A program made the translations under genes and the position numbers. This document shows, in pieces, positions 27,643-35,007 of a stretch of DNA of 48,944 bases. The notes under the pieces were generated by a model, which saw only the letters and a list, made by a program, of their open reading frames with translations, did no database searches and was not told the origin of the DNA. The stretch's first letter is position 1; each line of letters opens with the position of its first letter. The stretch is from BS150m-G50 sp964501185 [NCBI: uncultured Bacteroidia bacterium] (GTDB lineage: Bacteria > CAIWAD01 > BS150m-G50), in the NCBI GenBank assembly GCA_964501185.1, contig CAZCRT010000019.1:1-48944 (forward strand). Reading direction: 5' to 3'.

Positions 27643-30600
27643 CACGCTTCCTGATATCGAAAATGGAGTAGAGGACGGGGACAACAACCAGAGTCAACAG
27701 GGTGGAACTCAGCAATCCCCCGATGACGGTCAAGGCCATCGGTGCGCGCATTTCTGCTCCATCACCCCAGCCGATTGCCAGTGGCAGGAGCCCCAGTACG
27801 GTTGTCAGGGTTGTCATCAGGATTGGCCGAATGCGGACCTGAGCCGCCTGAACGATCGCCTCCATCTTTTCAATGCCGCGCGATCGCAGCAGGTTGATGT
27901 AATCGACCAGCACAATGGCGTTGTTGACCACAATACCGACCAGCATGATAGCGCCGAGAAAGACCACTACACTTACCGGTATGTTCATTATCAGCAGCAG
28001 CAGTGCCACACCGATAAAGGCCAGCGGGACGGCAAAGATAATGATAAAGGGGTGCGACAGCGACTCAAACTGCGAAGCCATCACCAGGTAGACCAGGAAA
28101 ACAGCCAGTAACAGGGCGAACAGAAGGCTGTTCAGAGAACGCTGCATCTCCTCACTCTGCCCCTGCAGTGAAGCACGGAAACCGAATGGCAGTTGTATCT
28201 TCTGCAATTGCGAGTTAATAGCATCACTGGCGGCGGAGAGGCTGATCCCGGACAGGTTGGCAGTGATGACAGCTGAACGCTGACGGTCCAGGCGTCTGAT
28301 TTCGCTCGGTCCCTCGACGATGTTCAATTGTGCCACATCACGCAATGCCAGTTGCTGCTCACCACCCGGATTGATCACCAGCTGGGCCAGTTGTGATACA
28401 TTTTTACGGTCAGCCTCATCAACCATCACCCGGATGTCAATCCGCTCCTCTCGATCGCGAAAACGGGTGGAAACTTTCCCCAGTACTTTGTCCCGCACCA
28501 GCGAGGCCACATCGTACAGATTCAGATTGTGATACGCCAGCCGGTCACGGTCGTAAACGACCTGTACTTCCGGAAAACCACTCTGCAGGGTTGTATTGAT
28601 ATCTGTCAGACCGGAAATAGCCTCGAGTTCCGCAGCTACCTGCCCGGACAGCTGCCTGAGTGTGTCCAGATTATAGCCCTGCAGAACAACCTGAATCGGT
28701 GTTGTAAAGCTGAAAAGAGTTGGATAGCGCACCCGCACATTCAGATCAGGAATACTCATCACCTGCTGGCGGATTGCCGCAATAACCGGTTGCTCGGCTG
28801 TTATGAAATCCTGATCAGCTCCCAGACGTACCGTCAGACGACCATAATGTTCACCCGCTTCAGGATTGTTTGCTGAAGTTGTCTCACTGCCAATCTGGGC
28901 TGAGACCTGCTCCACCTGAGGCAGCTCCTGCAGTCTCTCTGCCAGAGGGATAACTACTGCAGTGGTTTTTTCAAGGGCCGTACCCACAGGTAAAACACAA
29001 TCCAGATAGAATTCACCCTGGTGAAGTTCCGGAATGAGCTCCCGGCCCAACCTGGGAAATATCGCGAGAGCTGCTATCAACAACACCAGTGCTATACCCA
29101 TGGTTAATGTGCGCTGTTGCAGAACACGCCGCAGAAAAACAGGATAGACTTCAAGCAGCCAGTCCAGAGCACGCCGCAGGGGAGTGAAAAGTGGATTAAC
29201 AATTCTTAGCAACAGGTGCCCCAGCAGCCCCAGCCACTTCAACAGATAACTTCCGGCAAAGAAAACAGCAACAACAAGCATCAACAACAACCATGCCACC
29301 AGATGAGCAGACGCAGGCAGTAACAACAGCGGGAACAGAGAACGAAGCCAGAGTCGATGTACAAACCTGCCAAAACCTGGTTTACTTACCCGCTTGATCC
29401 GTTCATGCAGCCTGCGAAAGCGGGTCAACACACTGAACCTGAGAAATGAGAATCGATCACGCAGTTTATCTGATGCCTGCTCGTCACCGGGGGTAATTCT
29501 GCGTGCTGCCAGCATCGGTATCACAAACAGCGCTACCAGCAGCGAAGTAATCAATGAGAACACAATGGTCAGGGACATGTCCTGGAAAAGCTGCCCGGCA
29601 ACCCCTTCGACAAAAACGATCGGGAAGAACACCGCGATAGTCGTCAGTGTGGATGCGGTAACCGCGCCACTCACCTCCCTGACACCCCTTATCGCTCCCG
29701 CGACGAAGTCATCACCTTCCTCCCGGCACCGATGAATTGATTCGAGCACAACTATGGCATTATCCACCAGCATGCCGATCCCCAGCGCCAGGCCACCCAG
29801 CGACATGATGTTGAGTGATACCTGCCAGAGGTTCATCGGTACAAAAGTAGCGATAACTGAAAGCGGTATTGCCAGGGCGATCAGTACTGTTGTCCAGACA
29901 TTACTCAGAAACAGGTAGAGTACAATTACAGCAAACAGCCCCCCCAGGATTGCCGCCTGCTTGACGCTATCGATAGAGCCCTGTATGTAGCGGGCCTGAT
30001 CGGATAACAGCCTGATATCGATCCCACGCTGCTGCAATGTCTCCGCGAGTACAACCGGAGCTCTTCTCCCCGGCCCCGGACGCCCCCCTCCCTGTGGTTC
30101 GAAAACAGCAGCACGAACCAGACGTGATACAGTAACGGTGTTGGCATCCCCCTCCTTGAAGATCTCCACCTCAACTGACTCCCGTCCACCGATAGCGGTG
30201 ATCTCCTTCCGTTCAGTATGAGTGTGATACACCTGTGCAATATCCCCCAGCGGGACACTCACACCTTCAGGGTTCTGCAGCAGGAGCTGCCGGATCTCCT
30301 CCAGGTCGCGGAACTCGTTCATGGTTCGTATCACATATTCGGTATTACCCTCTTTGAGTGTGCCGCCTGCCAGGTTGATATTTTCCGCAGACAGACGTCT
30401 GACGACAGATCCGATATCAAGCGAACGCACAGCCAGTTCCCGTTCGCTGATCTCAATCCGTATTTCATCCTCCCAGCCACCACGTATCTTGACAGCCGCT
30501 ACACCGGGGACTTTCTCCAGACGTCTCTTGATAACTTCTTTCCCCACCCTCCTGAGCTCGAAGAGAGATATTTCCCCACTGATACCGAGACGCAGAATAG

Positions 30601-31018
30601 GATCGAGATTGGGATCGTAGCGCAAAATCAGGGGTCGTTCGACATTGTCGTAGAAAAACAACTGGTCCAGCTGTTCCCGCACCTCCTGCAGCGAGCGGTT
30701 CATGTCAGCATCCCAGGCAAACTCCAGAATCACATCAGAGAGCTCCGCTCGTGAAATAGAAGTGATATTGACCAGATTGGGGAGTATCCCCAGCGCCTGC
30801 TCGAGAGGATGTGATACAATTGATTCAACCTCCTGCGGGGCAGCACCGGGAAATTCCGTACGGACAGTTACCGAAGGATAGGTGATGTCCGGCATCAGTT
30901 TTAGCGCCAGACTGCGGTAGGAAATGATTCCGAATACCAGTACTGCAAGCGCCAGCATAGCTACGGTAACCGGTCGGGATGTCACACCGGCAAATATACC
31001 GGTTTTATCACGATGCAT
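27635..31018 (-). CDS. RND-family efflux permease with enlarged central linker
   Basis: A 1127-residue permease with the same plan: N-terminal SRPVTVAMLALAVLVFG, large periplasmic loops, and TM4 with GIGMLVDNAIVVLESI (Asp419). The second half has LVGIVVNNAIVLVDYINLL and ends STLLTLVVVPVLYSIFD. Between the sixth and seventh expected membrane helices lies a linker of about 125 residues (508-635) that is basic at first and then strongly hydrophobic (560-606), room for two extra membrane helices. This explains the length over the usual 1030-1050. Its ATG shares one base with the adaptor's stop, and its end overlaps the next permease by eight bases. Two different permeases with one adaptor recall the heteromeric MdtABC pump. 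Confidence 0.92.
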   Translation of the reverse strand: MHRDKTGIFAGVTSRPVTVAMLALAVLVFGIISYRSLALKLMPDITYPSVTVRTEFPGAAPQEVESIVSHPLEQALGILPNLVNITSISRAELSDVILEFAWDADMNRSLQEVREQLDQLFFYDNVERPLILRYDPNLDPILRLGISGEISLFELRRVGKEVIKRRLEKVPGVAAVKIRGGWEDEIRIEISERELAVRSLDIGSVVRRLSAENINLAGGTLKEGNTEYVIRTMNEFRDLEEIRQLLLQNPEGVSVPLGDIAQVYHTHTERKEITAIGGRESVEVEIFKEGDANTVTVSRLVRAAVFEPQGGGRPGPGRRAPVVLAETLQQRGIDIRLLSDQARYIQGSIDSVKQAAILGGLFAVIVLYLFLSNVWTTVLIALAIPLSVIATFVPMNLWQVSLNIMSLGGLALGIGMLVDNAIVVLESIHRCREEGDDFVAGAIRGVREVSGAVTASTLTTIAVFFPIVFVEGVAGQLFQDMSLTIVFSLITSLLVALFVIPMLAARRITPGDEQASDKLRDRFSFLRFSVLTRFRRLHERIKRVSKPGFGRFVHRLWLRSLFPLLLLPASAHLVAWLLLMLVVAVFFAGSYLLKWLGLLGHLLLRIVNPLFTPLRRALDWLLEVYPVFLRRVLQQRTLTMGIALVLLIAALAIFPRLGRELIPELHQGEFYLDCVLPVGTALEKTTAVVIPLAERLQELPQVEQVSAQIGSETTSANNPEAGEHYGRLTVRLGADQDFITAEQPVIAAIRQQVMSIPDLNVRVRYPTLFSFTTPIQVVLQGYNLDTLRQLSGQVAAELEAISGLTDINTTLQSGFPEVQVVYDRDRLAYHNLNLYDVASLVRDKVLGKVSTRFRDREERIDIRVMVDEADRKNVSQLAQLVINPGGEQQLALRDVAQLNIVEGPSEIRRLDRQRSAVITANLSGISLSAASDAINSQLQKIQLPFGFRASLQGQSEEMQRSLNSLLFALLLAVFLVYLVMASQFESLSHPFIIIFAVPLAFIGVALLLLIMNIPVSVVVFLGAIMLVGIVVNNAIVLVDYINLLRSRGIEKMEAIVQAAQVRIRPILMTTLTTVLGLLPLAIGWGDGAEMRAPMALTVIGGLLSSTLLTLVVVPVLYSIFDIRKRDA

Positions 31019-32121
31019 TATAGATTGCCGTTGTTATGATGATGGATAATTCTGACCAGAGCCGAGTCCTGCAGGGCACTCTGACCGACAACTACTATTG
31101 TCTCTCCTTCATTGATCCCACTGCGCACCTCCACCGCCTGCGAACTGGAATAGTCAAGCTGCAACTCGCGTTTGAAGGCCATGCTGTCTCCCTGCAGAAC
31201 AAAAGCGCAGGTTTTCTCGCTTTCATACAGCAGGGCGTTTTTCGGAACGAGTACCGCTTCCGGATGCACATCGAGTATCAACTGTACATTAACAAACATA
31301 CCGGGACGCAGGAGTTCCTGAGTATTATCGATAGCTACCGTCACCTTAAAAGTGCCGGAAGCTGCATCAACAGTCGGGTTGATCCGTTTGATCTCTCCTG
31401 TAAACTGCTGTTGAGGATAGAGGTCCGAATAGACATGAGCCTGTAACCCACGTCTTATCACAGGATAATACATCTGCGAGAGATTCAGCTGAGCGATCGG
31501 TTCAGTTGTATTAATAATGGCGAAGAGCTGGCTGGCGGGGGTTACATACTCACCCGGTCCGGTAGTCCGTCTGGCAATAACCCCTGATAGCGGGGCTGTG
31601 ATAACACAACGCTCCAGATTAAGCCGGACAGTAGCCAGTTGCAGACGTGCTTTTTCAAGAGAGTACTGTTTGCCGGCATATTCCTCTTCCGACATCAGTC
31701 CCATATCATGGAGTTCTGTAGCACGGGTGAAATCACCCTGCAGATGATTGTACTCCAGTTCCGCCTGTTCCAGGTCGATACGCCGCTGGTCTTCCTCCAG
31801 GGTAAGTAATCGATCACCCCTTTCAACCCGGTCCCCCTCCTCTACGAGCAGTTGTGATACATTTCCCGACAGCAGCGGGAAAACCTCCACCGCATCCTCA
31901 GTACTCATGGTGGTGTGGTATTCAAGTCGGGAGGAGATCTCACCTTTTTCAACAGTAGTCACTTCAACCGGAATCCGTATCTCTTTAAGTGAATCAGGGC
32001 CATCGTGATGCAACTGCCCCTGTTTCCCTTTGCGCCCGGACTCATCTCCCTGATGCTGATCACTGCTACCACAGCTCTGAAGTAACAATGCCAGAGCCAG
32101 CAGGATGATTTGCCAGTACAT
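31018..32121 (-). CDS. RND periplasmic adaptor (membrane fusion protein), lipoprotein
   Basis: A 367-residue adaptor beginning with a signal peptide and lipobox LLQSC (Cys17). A biotinyl-lipoyl half motif (VEEGDRVERGDRLLTLEED), a helical hairpin (LEQAELEYNHLQGDFTRATELHDMGLMSEEEY) and the second half motif (VITAPLSGVIARRTTGPGEYVTPAS) follow. A beta-barrel (RPGMFVNVQLILD) and a membrane-proximal end (INEGETIVVVGQSAL) complete the fold. It bridges the permeases to an outer-membrane channel, which is not encoded here. GAGG precedes the ATG. A histidine-rich last segment (IIHHHNNGNL) and an N-terminal HQGDES stretch are mildly unusual and could bind metal. Confidence 0.92.
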   Translation of the reverse strand: MYWQIILLALALLLQSCGSSDQHQGDESGRKGKQGQLHHDGPDSLKEIRIPVEVTTVEKGEISSRLEYHTTMSTEDAVEVFPLLSGNVSQLLVEEGDRVERGDRLLTLEEDQRRIDLEQAELEYNHLQGDFTRATELHDMGLMSEEEYAGKQYSLEKARLQLATVRLNLERCVITAPLSGVIARRTTGPGEYVTPASQLFAIINTTEPIAQLNLSQMYYPVIRRGLQAHVYSDLYPQQQFTGEIKRINPTVDAASGTFKVTVAIDNTQELLRPGMFVNVQLILDVHPEAVLVPKNALLYESEKTCAFVLQGDSMAFKRELQLDYSSSQAVEVRSGINEGETIVVVGQSALQDSALVRIIHHHNNGNL

Positions 32122-32263
32122 GTTTACCTCGTCCTTTGCTGATCACCCTGAGGGTTCATGCGCACCTCAAGAGAACAGCTGTTTATCCATGATTGTAATT
32201 ATTAAGGATAGGGAATTTACATTTCGGTTCAAAATGAATACGGGGCCGGTTAAGAGGCAATAT

Positions 32264-33154
32264 CTACAGCTGCAGCGCTTTCACCGTGGTGATATCACAT
32301 CCTGTTTCAAGCCGGAAGAAGTACAGACCGGCCGGCTGATCTGTCTGCAACTGGAATGATGATTCGCCAGCCGGAAAGCTCCCCTCTGCAATCACCCCCC
32401 TGCTCCTCCCCCGCAGGTCGAAAAGAGATATCTTGAGATTACTGCTTTGTGACAGGTTAACCCTTAGCGTCAGGTCCTGTATAAATGGGTTGGGATAAAC
32501 CAGAGCACCGGTGATCACCGGTTTACCGGCCCCTGTTCCCTGCTCACCATGGATAGCTGCAACTGAATCCAGATCAAAGGAGTCACCACCGTCAGCTATG
32601 ATACCGGCTGTATCAGTAATACGCAGGTAGGTTGCGCTGGCCAGACCCAGATCGGCCAGATCAAAGCTATCACCACCACTGTTGGCAGGATCGGTGGGGT
32701 CAGCATTACCATTAACAGGGGTCACACCGGCTAATCCGTTCAGTGTCAGGGGGTCCCAGGGGAACTCCAGCCACAGAATTCCATCCTGGCTGACAGCGAC
32801 AAAACCTGTTTCACGAAAGACCTGCAATGTATCACCACCGATAAAGAAGGGATTCTCGAAAATGGTGAAATCATAACCGGGGCCGTTACTGATTCCACCA
32901 TCCAGAAATGCCAGCACGATTTCCCCGCCACTGCCCAGGCTCAACAGCTCCGCTGCGTCTGCTGCCGGCTGAAAGGGAGTGGCGTTGCTGTCCGGGGGTC
33001 CGAGTACGTTTTCCGGAAAATAATCCTGTCCGAAACCGGCTCCGGTACCGTAGTTGACAGAGACCACACTATCAGCCCAGGGATCGCCTTGTCCGGTAAC
33101 CGCCAGCACAGGCACGGTTAACAGGATCAGTATCATCCGCGAGCAGTTCATCAT
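32264..33154 (-). CDS. Secreted protein of a cobalamin-riboswitch operon, type IX-like tail
   Basis: A 296-residue exported protein with an N-terminal signal sequence (MILILLTVPVLAVTGQ). The central domain (about 24-195) is rich in Asp, Gly and Asn and includes NYGTGAGFGQDYFPENVLGPP, IVLAFLDGGISNGPGYDFTIFEN and GGDSFDLADLG, a pattern I associate with poorly characterised 'cell surface proteins'. The C-terminal 80 residues (VYPNPFIQDLTLRV to the end) look like a type IX sorting domain. It starts 32 bases after the riboswitch-controlled beta-propeller gene and is probably cotranscribed. By context I infer a surface cofactor-binding partner; no binding residues can be named. The next gene, the RND adaptor, starts 142 bases on, with no terminator seen. 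Confidence 0.75.
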   Translation of the reverse strand: MMNCSRMILILLTVPVLAVTGQGDPWADSVVSVNYGTGAGFGQDYFPENVLGPPDSNATPFQPAADAAELLSLGSGGEIVLAFLDGGISNGPGYDFTIFENPFFIGGDTLQVFRETGFVAVSQDGILWLEFPWDPLTLNGLAGVTPVNGNADPTDPANSGGDSFDLADLGLASATYLRITDTAGIIADGGDSFDLDSVAAIHGEQGTGAGKPVITGALVYPNPFIQDLTLRVNLSQSSNLKISLFDLRGRSRGVIAEGSFPAGESSFQLQTDQPAGLYFFRLETGCDITTVKALQL

Positions 33155-33186
33155 ACAAATTCCAGATAATGCAATACAATAATCGG

Positions 33187-34488
33187 TCAGGGTAACCGGG
33201 TCAGTTTAACAGTACGACTCTGCGAACCTGCCTGCAGGCGAAGGAAATACACACCACCGGCCAGTTTCGATCCATCCAGATACAGCTGCTGCTGCCCGAC
33301 AGAAACATAGCCCAGAGAGACATGCCGGCAATGCCGTCCCAGCAGATCATACAGGTCAGCTTTGACCGTGGCTGCCTGCAGAAGGTCGAAACGCAGCAAT
33401 GTTCCTGGATTGAAGGGATTAGGCGCAGCGGTCACAAGGTTTAATCCTGTCGGTTGGTGAGAGTGGTGTGCCACATTTTCCAATGGTGCATATTCAACTA
33501 TATCGACGATGGCAGAGCCATGTGAGAAAGTCTCTGTCACGTTGAATTCAGCATCAAGCCGCACCAGCTCCCCGCTCACACCGGAACCGATATAAAAACT
33601 GTTATCGAAGCCGACTGCCAGTGCGAACCCACCACTTTCATAGCTTTCCTCAAGCAGTGTGTGTGACACACCATCGAGAAAGAGTACCGGATCGGTAGTT
33701 GTTGTCCACTCGTCTCCTGTAGCTACTACCCCGTCATCCCGGACGGCCATAACACCGGCGTTGTTTCCCAGCCCCAGCTGGTCGTTGACTTCACCGGTCA
33801 GTGGTTCCAGCCATTGTATCAAGGCACCATTATCGGGGGGGTAAGTAACACCACTGCAGAGCAGGAGGAGCTGACCATCAGCATCCACCAGAATATCCTG
33901 AGGATTGACAGCGACATCGAAAACATCCACCAGCTGTGGTTCGGCAATATCAATCACGCTTACCTGGTTACCTGTACCCAGACCGCTGGCACAGACATAC
34001 AGCATCCCATCCAGCTCGACCATTCCTTCCGGATAGGGATGAGTCGGTACAACATCCTGTATACTCCAGCTTTCGAGATCTATAAACACTACACTGTTCT
34101 GCATCAGAAGTGAAACAAACGCGAGTTGAGGTTCCTCACCTGAGAAAGTGATATCCCAGGGATTTGAGTAGTCGGGCAACTCCAATACCTGCCAGTCCAG
34201 ATTCGGATTTTCCAGTAGCCCTGCTACCGGAGCCCGCCAGAGTTCCGCTCCGGTACCGTCGCTGAAGGAACCGGAATGTACGATATAAAGATAATCACCA
34301 TGGATCGATATGCGGTTGGGTGTGGTGCCGAGATCACAGATAACCTGTGGTTCAGCCACATCCAGTGCCTGCCAGACCAGCTGCGAGGAGCTGAATCCTT
34401 CGATAGTGAAAATACCTGGATCTTCCTGAGCGGTGAGGATGATCGGGAAAAAGAGAATTGTGATACAAAAGGTGAGTAGCCACTTCAT
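33187..34488 (-). CDS. Secreted beta-propeller protein under a cobalamin riboswitch, BtuG-like candidate
   Basis: A 433-residue exported protein starting at the ATG at 34488 (GGAGG five bases upstream) with a signal peptide ending near TAQ. The body (about 25-345) shows repeating blade segments typical of YncE-like propellers: NRISIHGDYLYIVHSG, PWDITFSGEEPQLAFVSL, VFIDLESW, PEGMVELDGMLYVCASG, NQVSVIDIAEP and PQDILVDADGQLLLLCSG. The end (APNPFNPGTLLRFDL to VKLTRLP) is a type IX-like sorting domain. In Bacteroidota, BtuG is a surface propeller that captures vitamin B12 and sits in B12-regulated loci. The fold and the riboswitch here support an analogous role, but BtuG itself is a lipoprotein and BtuB is not in this window. 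A frame extending into the riboswitch is an artefact. Confidence 0.8.
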   Translation of the reverse strand: MKWLLTFCITILFFPIILTAQEDPGIFTIEGFSSSQLVWQALDVAEPQVICDLGTTPNRISIHGDYLYIVHSGSFSDGTGAELWRAPVAGLLENPNLDWQVLELPDYSNPWDITFSGEEPQLAFVSLLMQNSVVFIDLESWSIQDVVPTHPYPEGMVELDGMLYVCASGLGTGNQVSVIDIAEPQLVDVFDVAVNPQDILVDADGQLLLLCSGVTYPPDNGALIQWLEPLTGEVNDQLGLGNNAGVMAVRDDGVVATGDEWTTTTDPVLFLDGVSHTLLEESYESGGFALAVGFDNSFYIGSGVSGELVRLDAEFNVTETFSHGSAIVDIVEYAPLENVAHHSHQPTGLNLVTAAPNPFNPGTLLRFDLLQAATVKADLYDLLGRHCRHVSLGYVSVGQQQLYLDGSKLAGGVYFLRLQAGSQSRTVKLTRLP

Positions 34489-34503
34489 AGAACCCTCCGT
34501 TCT
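34489..34503 (-). promoter_or_regulatory. Hairpin presenting the Shine-Dalgarno of the propeller gene
   Basis: AGAAC-GGAGG-GTTCT: a 5-bp stem with the ribosome-binding site exactly as its five-base loop, directly abutting the ATG. It sits 22 bases after the riboswitch P1 stem, so access to the ribosome-binding site could be the regulated step. Confidence 0.45.
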
Positions 34504-34525
34504 GTCAGAGTAAAGATATGGGTGT

Positions 34526-34690
34526 GAATGAAGCAGGTTTCCGGACTCGCAGCGCTCAGGAGCATTACACTCCAACCTCCGTCCAACCTTCCCGGTGGCA
34601 GAATACCACCAGTGGTATACAGGACTTCGTGGCCGCTTACCGTGGCGGGGGCCGCTCCCGATTTGCACGGGATTCCCTTACACCTCATTC
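34526..34690 (-). ncRNA. Cobalamin (B12) riboswitch
   Basis: The minus strand carries the conserved blocks of the cobalamin aptamer in order. P1 opens with GAATGAGG and closes with TTCATTC. Next come GGGAATCCCGTGCAAATC, the core GCCCCCGCCACGGTAAGCGG, ACCACTGGTGG, CCACCGGGAAGG and the final GCGAGTCCGGAAACCTGC. Adenosylcobalamin binding usually turns such genes off. It leads directly into the propeller gene, whose start is 38 bases downstream. I see no intrinsic terminator between them, so translational control is more likely. Confidence 0.93.
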
Positions 34691-34767
34691 TCCATGTGGG
34701 GACAATAATCGGACTGCAGGTGATTCCGGAAACTGCCCGGATGCCTGCAATGCCGATGGAAACAGTT

Positions 34768-34796
34768 CAGAATGATGCATTGAAAGCTATTGTCAA
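34768..34796 (-). promoter_or_regulatory. Weak candidate promoter of the riboswitch transcript
   Basis: TTGACA (34791-34796) lies 17 bases from ATTCTG (34768-34773), a poor -10. The -35 overlaps the 7-bp hairpin CTATTGT/ACAATAG (34787-34811) that follows tRNA-Leu, so read-through from the tRNA is an alternative. Confidence 0.25.
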
Positions 34797-34823
34797 AAGT
34801 TTTCACAATAGGGCATCACCAAG

Positions 34824-34907
34824 TGCCGAGGGTCGGAATCGAACCGACATGGACTTGCGTCCGCTGGATTTTGAGTCCAGTGCGTCTACCAGTTTCACCA
34901 CCCCGGC
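34824..34907 (-). tRNA. tRNA-Leu (anticodon CAA)
   Basis: An 84-base class II tRNA on the minus strand. The acceptor GCCGGGG pairs with CCTCGGC. The anticodon loop is CTCAAAA, with CAA between stems CTGGA and TCCAG. A long variable arm follows (CGGACGCAAGTCCAT region), then T-arm GTCGG-TTCGATT-CCGAC. CCA is not encoded. Confidence 0.95.
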
Positions 34908-35007
34908 ATGGGGATATTGCAGAACGCTTTCACAAATTGTCGTTCTACAGGGCAATATATTCCGATAAATTCAGGGGGAAGTCAACTCCAAACAGAAATG
35001 GCAACTA

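Noticed and set aside
34489-34668. N-terminal extension of the propeller protein to 34668
   Set aside because: The extension reads across the cobalamin aptamer. A good ribosome-binding site and a signal peptide begin at 34488.
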